From the NCBI GenBank assembly GCA_025455395.1, contig JALOMO010000052.1, positions 1-49,049 of the forward strand: a stretch of DNA of 49,049 bases, in the 5' to 3' direction. This document shows, piece by piece, positions 43,991 through 49,049 of this stretch. Made by a program: the position numbers and the translations under genes. The stretch is from Bacteroidales bacterium. GTDB taxonomy: Bacteria; Bacteroidota; Bacteroidia; Bacteroidales; VadinHA17. Under the pieces are notes generated by a model. The model ran no database searches, was not told the DNA's origin, and saw nothing but the letters and a program-made list of their open reading frames with translations. Position 1 is the stretch's first letter, and the number at the start of each line of letters is the position of its first letter.

Positions 43991-44932
43991 ATGAATGAAG
44001 AGCTTATTATAAGCGGAAGAGAGAACATGATGGTTGATCCCCATCTGCATATATGGCATTGGCCGATTCCTCTTTATCTCTTCCTCGGAGGTCTTGCAGC
44101 AGGCATACTCTTTTTTGCCGCGCTGTTCTATCTCATGGGCAAGGAGAATGAATACCGCACTGCAGTCAGGAGGATCCCCTTCATTGCTCCTGTTGCACTC
44201 ATTGTGGGCCTTGCCGCCCTTTTCTTTGACCTGCGGCACAAGGCCTTCTTCTGGCAGCTCTACACGGCAATCAGGCTGGAGTCACCAATGTCATGGGGCG
44301 CCTGGACGCTGCTTGTTATTACAACAGCATCAGTGATATGGTGCGCCCTTCATATAAGAGAGTTCTTTCCAGGGTGGGACTGGAGGTACAGGTGGCTGAT
44401 TAACCTGGAGAGCTTCTTCAATAAGTACAAGAAGGTGCTGGCATGGGTTATTCTTATCTATGCTGTCATTACCGGTATTTACACTGGTATTCTTCTCTCG
44501 GCGTTCAACGCCAGGCCTTTATGGAACACATCTGTGCTGGGTCCGCTCTTTCTGGCCTCAGGACTCTCAGCAGGAGCCGCATCGATAGTTCTGGGTTCAA
44601 AAGACAAAAAAGAGAGGCTGCTTTTTACAAGGATAGACCTTATCATACTGGGGGTGGAGCTATTCCTGATCGTGCACATGTTCATGGGTTTCCTTGCGAG
44701 CACACAGGTACAGATAGAGGCAGCTGAGCTCTTTCTCGGTGGCGGGTACACGATGGTATTCTGGATCTTTGTAGTATTCCTGGGTATTATCCTTCCCGCG
44801 TCACTTGATCTGATGGAGCTTAGAGGCTACCACATACCGGCAGTTATACCCGGGTTGCTGGTTCTCTTCGGAAGCCTGATGTTTCGTTTTGTGTTTGTCT
44901 TTGCCGGCCAGGTGAGCCGGTGGTTATACTGA
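43991..44932 (+). CDS. NrfD/PsrC-type membrane quinol subunit
   Basis: 313 residues, about eight membrane helices. WHWPIPLYLFLGGLAAGILF at the start is the NrfD/PsrC signature, followed by FDLRHKAFFWQLYTAIRLES (conserved quinone-site part) and STQVQIEAAELFLGGGY. It anchors the complex and oxidises menaquinol, giving electrons to the ferredoxin subunit. Length matches PsrC. Third gene of the operon. Confidence 0.93.
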   Translation: MNEELIISGRENMMVDPHLHIWHWPIPLYLFLGGLAAGILFFAALFYLMGKENEYRTAVRRIPFIAPVALIVGLAALFFDLRHKAFFWQLYTAIRLESPMSWGAWTLLVITTASVIWCALHIREFFPGWDWRYRWLINLESFFNKYKKVLAWVILIYAVITGIYTGILLSAFNARPLWNTSVLGPLFLASGLSAGAASIVLGSKDKKERLLFTRIDLIILGVELFLIVHMFMGFLASTQVQIEAAELFLGGGYTMVFWIFVVFLGIILPASLDLMELRGYHIPAVIPGLLVLFGSLMFRFVFVFAGQVSRWLY

Positions 44933-44953
44933 TCACAATAACAAAAAAACAAT

Positions 44954-45490
44954 ATGAGCAACAATCAAAACACAGTGAGGAGCAGGAAATACCTCAATCC
45001 CTATCTCGGCGGGGTGCTCCTGGGCCTGGTGCTGCTTGCAGCAAATTTCATATCAGGCAGGGGTCTGGGCGCCAGCGGCGCCATCAAGAGTGTTGTCGCC
45101 ACTACCATTGAGGTGGTTGACAAAGATGCTGTCAGCACCATGCCGTTCATGTCTGAATATGCCGAATCGCACAGTGGCAGCCCGATGAAGTCATGGCTTG
45201 TCTTCCAGATGATGGGAGTAATTGTCGGAGGCTTTCTGTCAGGAGCATTGGCCGGCCGCCTGAAGCTTAAGGTCGAACACTCGCCGAAGATAACCTCAAA
45301 ACGCCGGCTGATCTTTGCTCTTGCCGGCGGCATACTGTTCGGCTTCGGCTCTCAGCTTGGCAGGGGCTGCACAAGCGGGTCCGCACTGAGTGGCATGGCA
45401 GTACTCTCACTGGGAGGGTTCGTCACAATGATGGGAATTTTCGGTACTGCCTTCGCATTGGCATATTTCTTCAGGAAAAACTGGATTTAA
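44954..45490 (+). CDS. YeeE/YedE-family transporter, half 1
   Basis: 178 residues, four to five membrane helices. Conserved family segments are SGRGLGASGAIKSV near the start and GSQLGRGCTSGSALSGMAVL (Cys139) in the last half. This is the first half of a thiosulfate-transporter (TsuA-like) fold; the other half is encoded by the next gene 15 bp on. In TsuA, cysteines in such G-C-x-x-G loops relay thiosulfate by hydrogen bonds. A 60-residue extramembrane loop between the first and second helices is unusual in size. Direction of transport is not known. Confidence 0.85.
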   Translation: MSNNQNTVRSRKYLNPYLGGVLLGLVLLAANFISGRGLGASGAIKSVVATTIEVVDKDAVSTMPFMSEYAESHSGSPMKSWLVFQMMGVIVGGFLSGALAGRLKLKVEHSPKITSKRRLIFALAGGILFGFGSQLGRGCTSGSALSGMAVLSLGGFVTMMGIFGTAFALAYFFRKNWI

Positions 45491-45505
45491 AAGAGAGGAG
45501 AAAAA

Positions 45506-46096
45506 ATGGGACCATTAGCACCTTATGAAATCATTTCGGAGAACACAAATTTTCTCCTTGCCTTCTTCATCGGCATTGCCTTCGGCTGGGTACTCGAGAG
45601 CTCGGGCTTCTCATCAAGCCGCAAACTGGCAGGCGTCTTCTACGGTTATGACACCGTGGTTCTCAAAGTCTTTTTTACAGCAGCAGTAACAGCAATGCTC
45701 GGACTGCTATTTATGAGTCTCTTCGGCTGGGTAGATCTTGACCTTATATATGTCAACCCTACCTACCTGACATCAGCAATCGTTGGTGGCGTAGTGATGG
45801 GCGCTGGCTTTATCATGGGAGGCTTCTGTCCGGGAACAAGCTTCTGCGGAGCAGCTATTGGCAAGATAGATGCCATGGTATTCATCGGAGGCCTGTTTAT
45901 TGGCGTTTATGGCTTCGCCTTCACATACGGATGGTGGGAGAAGATGTACTTCGCAAAATACCTGGGTGAACCAAAGGTAAGCGAGAAGCTTGGCATGTCT
46001 GACGGCCTCTTCGGCCTCTTCCTGATAGTTATCGCCCTTGGCATGTTTTATGTGGCCGAATGGGCAGAGAAAAAATTCCCCAGGGAAGAATACTAA
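45506..46096 (+). CDS. YeeE/YedE-family transporter, half 2
   Basis: 196 residues, about five membrane helices. Family segments are FGWVLESSGFSSSRKLAGVF and GAGFIMGGFCPGTSFCGAAI with Cys108 and Cys114 in the pore motif. It completes the pair with the gene just before it. Together they have all the motifs of the single-chain TsuA-type carrier, so the two probably form one transporter for thiosulfate or another sulfur compound. The C-terminal 30 residues are an extra helix and a charged tail. Confidence 0.85.
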   Translation: MGPLAPYEIISENTNFLLAFFIGIAFGWVLESSGFSSSRKLAGVFYGYDTVVLKVFFTAAVTAMLGLLFMSLFGWVDLDLIYVNPTYLTSAIVGGVVMGAGFIMGGFCPGTSFCGAAIGKIDAMVFIGGLFIGVYGFAFTYGWWEKMYFAKYLGEPKVSEKLGMSDGLFGLFLIVIALGMFYVAEWAEKKFPREEY

Positions 46097-46115
46097 TACG
46101 TAAAAATATAATATC

Positions 46116-46739
46116 ATGAAATCACTGAAATTACTAGCCCTGATTATAATCCCGCTGGGGATCATAATTGCTGCTGTACCACCTGACAAGACAAAGCATT
46201 TCAGGCTTACTGCTGACGAACTGTTGCAGGAAGCTGGTGCAGGTGTACAGTTTATCTCACCCGATGTTGTTGCTGACATGCTGGTCCAGAATGACCCTTC
46301 GCTGCAGCTCATTGATGTCCGCACACCTGAGGAGTTTGATGCATTCAGCCTGCCGGGGTCAATCAATGTGCCTCTCAGTAACCTTCTTGCCGATGAATAC
46401 ACCGACCTTCTAAACCAGGATGCGCGCATGAATGTCTTCTATTCAAATGGCTCGGTATATGCCAACCAGGCCTGGATGATAACAAGACAGCTGGGTTACG
46501 AGAATAATTATGTCCTTGAAGGAGGCCTTAACTACTGGTTCGGGAACATCCTTGCCGCCACAGAGCCCGCGCAGACCAGCCCCAATGAGGAGTTTGCGAA
46601 GTACGACTTCCGCAAGAGCGCTGCCGCGGCACTGGGTGGCGGAGGCGTGGTATCTGCAACAGGTGATGCCCCGACAGTCAAGGCTGTTAAACCTCCGGTG
46701 ACGGCCAAGGCAAAGAAGAAGCCTGCCGGCGGCTGCTGA
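46116..46739 (+). CDS. Exported rhodanese-fold protein with Ser in place of catalytic Cys and C-terminal Gly-Gly-Cys tail
   Basis: 207 residues. The first 21 residues are a hydrophobic signal or anchor (SLKLLALIIIPLGIIIAAVP). The rhodanese domain spans about residues 45-150: LIDVRTPEEFDAFSLPGSIN and QLGYENNYVLEGGLNYWFGN. The active-site loop reads FYSNGSVYANQAW, so Ser110 stands where Cys is expected. The protein has only one cysteine, Cys207, its last residue, at the end of a flexible tail (about 165-207) rich in Ala/Lys/Pro that closes KKKPAGGC. It is the last gene of the oxidoreductase operon, 19 bp after the YeeE/YedE pair. A role as outside-facing sulfur carrier is inference; the fold, the missing Cys and the tail are seen directly. 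Confidence 0.85.
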   Translation: MKSLKLLALIIIPLGIIIAAVPPDKTKHFRLTADELLQEAGAGVQFISPDVVADMLVQNDPSLQLIDVRTPEEFDAFSLPGSINVPLSNLLADEYTDLLNQDARMNVFYSNGSVYANQAWMITRQLGYENNYVLEGGLNYWFGNILAATEPAQTSPNEEFAKYDFRKSAAAALGGGGVVSATGDAPTVKAVKPPVTAKAKKKPAGGC

Positions 46740-46742
46740 TTT

Positions 46743-46774
46743 TTTGGCAGTAAAGGAAAAATGATTTACATTTG
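46743..46774 (+). promoter_or_regulatory. Promoter of tRNA-Arg
   Basis: TTTG (46743-46746) and TACATTTG (46767-46774) are separated by 20 bp, a full match to the Bacteroidota promoter. Transcription would start about eight bases before the tRNA. The -33 element begins only four bases after the rhodanese stop codon. Confidence 0.75.
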
Positions 46775-46789
46775 CGCCTGCAAACGCGA

Positions 46790-46861
46790 GGCCCTATAGT
46801 TCAATGGATAGAACGCGGGTTTCCTAAACCTGAAATCCAGGTTCGATTCCTGGTGGGGCTA
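46790..46861 (+). tRNA. tRNA-Arg (anticodon CCT)
   Basis: A full cloverleaf can be drawn: acceptor stem GGCCCTA with TGGGGCT (two G-T pairs), D stem GTTC/GAAC, anticodon stem CGGGT/ACCTG with loop TTCCTAA giving anticodon CCT (46823-46825), four-base variable loop, T stem CCAGG/CCTGG with loop TTCGATT, and discriminator A at 46861. The 3' CCA is not encoded (ACGAA follows), as usual in this phylum, and is added by the CCA enzyme. It reads AGG. Confidence 0.93.
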
Positions 46862-46869
46862 CGAAATAG

Positions 46870-46905
46870 ATCCTTCATATTATTGAATATGAGGGATTTG
46901 TTTTT
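46870..46905 (+). terminator. Terminator after tRNA-Arg
   Basis: ATCCTTCATATT, loop ATTG, AATATGAGGGAT forms a 12-bp stem (one G-T pair), followed by TTGTTTTT. Eight bases behind the tRNA. Confidence 0.8.
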
Positions 46906-47162
46906 ATATATACCTGATTAAACCCATTTTACTTTTTTAATATATTTGATATTTGAGATGGGTAATGTAAGTTTTATTGATTCAGGAATGTTTTAATGTC
47001 AAATCTTACGATAAGATATTTATTTATTTCATCGATCATTTTCTGCCTGTCGGTTTTATGAAAATAGATTCAACTGACACACTGTTAGCGGGGATAGAGA
47101 AATTCCCGAAGCAGAATAATTGAGTATTTTTATTGCAAGTTACCACATAAGAAATATTCGTT
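46906..47162 (+). other. AT-rich intergenic stretch with possible gene remnant
   Basis: No full gene. A perfect -7 box TATATTTG lies at 46941-46948. Two 21-codon frames overlap by ATGA: 46996-47061 (MSNLTIRYLFISSIIFCLSV and one more residue, signal-peptide-like) and 47058-47123 (MKIDSTDTLLAGIEKFPKQN and one more). Together they look like the beginning of a lost exported protein, broken by a frame change, but this is a weak call. Confidence 0.3.
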
Positions 47163-48890
47163 ATGGAAAAGCAAATTTTCTCTGGTTACCAGGTGATGAA
47201 ATTAACCCTGGCAAGTGTTGTCGGGGGAATCATTTTTACATCCTGCAACAAGGTAAAGCAAAGGGCAACAGCTGATAATGAAAAACCCAATATCATTTTT
47301 ATTATTGCAGATGATCTGGGTTTTAGTGACATTGGACCTTACGGGGGAAATATCCAGACACCGGTGTTGAATCAGTTTTCAAAGGAGGGGCTCCTCTTCT
47401 CAAATTTTCATGTGCAGCCTACCAGCTCACCTACGCGTTCCTCATTATTAACCGGGTGCGACAATCATGTTGCCGGTGTCGGTATTATGAGCGAAATGGA
47501 TTATCCTGCGCTGAACGTTAAAAATCTGCCGGGTTATAGCGGACACCTTAACAACCAGGTTGTAACTATTCCCGAATTATTGGTTGAGAATGGGTATCAT
47601 ACCTATATGGTGGGGAAATGGCACCTTGGTGAGGGTGAGGGAATGGATCCCCATTATCGTGGGTTTGAAGAAGCATTTGCACTTGGGAATGGCGGCGGAA
47701 GTCATTGGTCTGACAGGCGATCCTTAGCCCCTCCCCAAACAATGACATATACCAGGAATGGGAAAGAAGTTGATCTACCTGAGGATTTTTATTCCTCAAC
47801 GAATTATACCGATTCGTTGCTAATATTTATTGACAGGAACAAAGCCGATAAAAAACCCTTTTTTGCATATGTTTCCTACACTGCAGTTCACGACCCCATA
47901 CATGTACCCGGGGAGTATATCGAAAAGTACAGGGGGAAATTCGATATGGGCTGGGACAATCTTCGAGAACTCCGGATTAATAACCTGAAAGGTTTAGGTA
48001 TTGTACCGGCAGAAGTAAAAAGCACGACTTTCGCTGCTATTCCTGCATGGGAGTCTCTTCCGGATGAACAGAAAATAGTGCTTGCCCGTGACATGGAGGT
48101 TTATGCTGCCATGCTCGAATACCTCGATATGAGCATAGGCAGGGTGTTTGATTACCTGAAGAAAGAGGGAATGTACGACAACAGCATGATTGTATTTATG
48201 TCCGACAACGGGGCCAACGGAGCGCTTTCGAACGCTTATCCAGGGAATGCTGACGGTGTATATATGAGTACATTTGACAATAGTCTGGATAATCGCGGAA
48301 TGCAAAACTCGTATGTCGAAATGGGACCAGGCTGGGCACAAGCCTCATCCTCTCCTTTCAGGATGTTCAAGAGTTTTACCACCGAGGGAGGGATCAGGGC
48401 TCCTTTGATCGTGAAGATGCCCGGAAAAATGAAAAATGCCGGTCAATGGAACAAAGGACTGGCGCACGTAACAGATTTTATGCCAACTATACTTGATCTC
48501 ACTGGTATCGGATACCCAATGCAATATAAAGGGAGAGACATTCGTCCGCTGATTGGTAAATCACTCCTGCCAGTCCTTGACGGTGATTCGGTAACTGTTC
48601 ATTCAACAGATGGAATAGGGTACGAATTATTCGAAATGAAAGCTTACCTGAAAGGAAACTGGAAATTACTGCGATTGCCGCAGCCTTATGGCACAGGGCA
48701 ATGGCAACTATATGATATCGAAAAAGACCCGGGTGAAACCACAGATCTTTCCGAAATGTTTCCTGAAGTAAAGCAGGAACTGATTAGAGGCTGGTTGGAG
48801 TATTCCAGGGTAAATGAATTGTATGACCATAACGGGCATTATGATTCCTTATACATCGAAAGCTTCAAGCCTCAAAATATTGATGATTAG
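47163..48890 (+). CDS. Sulfatase lipoprotein, Ser-type (arylsulfatase family)
   Basis: 575 residues (564 if started at the Met at 47196). Lipobox FTSC places it on the envelope. Metal-binding NIIFIIADDLGFSDIGPYGG and the sulfatase signature PTSSPTRSSLLTG are present; the residue to be changed to formylglycine is Ser88, so it needs the radical-SAM anSME maturase. The second signature is GYHTYMVGKWHLGEG. It removes sulfate esters, probably from host or algal glycans or other sulfated compounds. It stands alone after the tRNA; its codons look more AT-rich than those of the gene clusters before, which might mean later gain. No polysaccharide-utilisation genes are near. Confidence 0.9.
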   Translation: MEKQIFSGYQVMKLTLASVVGGIIFTSCNKVKQRATADNEKPNIIFIIADDLGFSDIGPYGGNIQTPVLNQFSKEGLLFSNFHVQPTSSPTRSSLLTGCDNHVAGVGIMSEMDYPALNVKNLPGYSGHLNNQVVTIPELLVENGYHTYMVGKWHLGEGEGMDPHYRGFEEAFALGNGGGSHWSDRRSLAPPQTMTYTRNGKEVDLPEDFYSSTNYTDSLLIFIDRNKADKKPFFAYVSYTAVHDPIHVPGEYIEKYRGKFDMGWDNLRELRINNLKGLGIVPAEVKSTTFAAIPAWESLPDEQKIVLARDMEVYAAMLEYLDMSIGRVFDYLKKEGMYDNSMIVFMSDNGANGALSNAYPGNADGVYMSTFDNSLDNRGMQNSYVEMGPGWAQASSSPFRMFKSFTTEGGIRAPLIVKMPGKMKNAGQWNKGLAHVTDFMPTILDLTGIGYPMQYKGRDIRPLIGKSLLPVLDGDSVTVHSTDGIGYELFEMKAYLKGNWKLLRLPQPYGTGQWQLYDIEKDPGETTDLSEMFPEVKQELIRGWLEYSRVNELYDHNGHYDSLYIESFKPQNIDD

Positions 48891-49049
48891 GGTCTTTTAA
48901 AAGGCTCTTTCGCCCAGGCAGGGCTCAGGGATGCGGTTTGGGATCTCATTTGCCACGGGTTCTGTCCGTCAGTGACGGACTCCACCCGCGGTTATTCATA
49001 TGTCGCCCTTACGGGCTGTAGCTGTGCATATCAGTAAGATGGCTACACT
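48891..49049. repeat. Non-coding palindromic dispersed repeat, copy 2
   Basis: Right-hand end of the window. No gene seen. CCGTCAGTGACGG (48965-48977) is a near-perfect palindrome and GCCCTTACGGGC (49005-49016) another. The piece 48996-49018 (TCATATGTCGCCCTTACGGG plus three bases) matches 4722-4745, apart from the loop bases of the small hairpin. A CTTTTAAAAG palindrome just after the sulfatase stop (48895-48904) may help termination. Confidence 0.5.

Noticed and set aside
46790-46861. tRNA-Arg as an integration site with an att repeat
   Set aside because: No second copy of the tRNA 3' end and no integrase within the window; kept only as a low-interest note.

Overview
The window reads as a chromosomal segment from a member of the Bacteroidota, most like an anaerobic or microaerophilic Bacteroidales/Marinilabiliales-type organism. 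Supporting signs are -7 boxes of the form TAnnTTTG (a very clear one drives the tRNA), a two-protein N-terminal AtpZ/AtpI module ahead of the F-ATPase genes, an 81-residue epsilon subunit, a DUF2723 (GT117-like) membrane protein, LytTR/LiaF-type signalling, a SpoIIE phosphatase with a YfiR-like sensor, and a Ser-type lipoprotein sulfatase. No rRNA, CRISPR array, integrase or transposase was seen.

Layout. 1-2.0 kb (minus strand): ECF sigma factor, putative anti-sigma factor and the start of a beta-barrel protein. 2.1-3.7 kb: a repeat-rich protein with a GH16 fold that lacks both catalytic glutamates. 3.9-4.6 kb: class C acid phosphatase lipoprotein. 5.0-11.1 kb: an operon of TetR regulator, LolA-like periplasmic protein, two FtsX/MacB-type permeases, LolD-type ATPase and outer-membrane barrel, probably a lipid or lipoprotein export line; the TetR protein carries an EF-hand-like loop and a palindromic operator overlaps its promoter. 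11.1-13.0 kb: isoprenylcysteine-methyltransferase-fold enzyme, zinc metallopeptidase, YidD. 13.0-16.0 kb (minus): DUF5668, LiaF-like, LytS-like kinase and LytTR regulator. 16.1-18.8 kb: DUF177 (YceD), rpmF, plsX, fabH. 18.9-27.6 kb: bactofilin, atpZ/atpI-like, atpB-E-F-H-A-G, a polyprenyl diphosphate synthase, atpD and atpC. 27.6-35.2 kb: PLP decarboxylase, a metallopeptidase/beta-propeller/barrel protein and DUF2723. 35.3-40.2 kb: receiver protein, SpoIIE phosphatase, two small envelope proteins, EttA. 40.2-46.7 kb: DUF134 regulator and NifX-like protein, divergent from a molybdopterin oxidoreductase/FeS/NrfD complex with a split YeeE/YedE transporter and an unusual rhodanese. 46.8-49 kb: tRNA-Arg(CCT), sulfatase and a dispersed repeat.

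Two housekeeping genes look damaged. atpD lacks about 56 bp just before its DELSEED segment and is thrown out of frame; the DUF177 gene lacks about 15 codons near its 5' end and is also out of frame. These are either real lesions or assembly errors and should be checked against reads first.

The strongest candidate for new biology is the sulfur cluster at 41.2-46.7 kb. Its rhodanese-fold protein has Ser at the catalytic cysteine position, and its only cysteine is the final residue of a flexible Lys/Ala/Pro tail ending Gly-Gly-Cys. This resembles the swinging arm of SoxY and suggests an extracytoplasmic sulfur carrier working with the reductase and the thiosulfate-transporter-like pair. Second is the TetR regulator with a textbook EF-hand loop.
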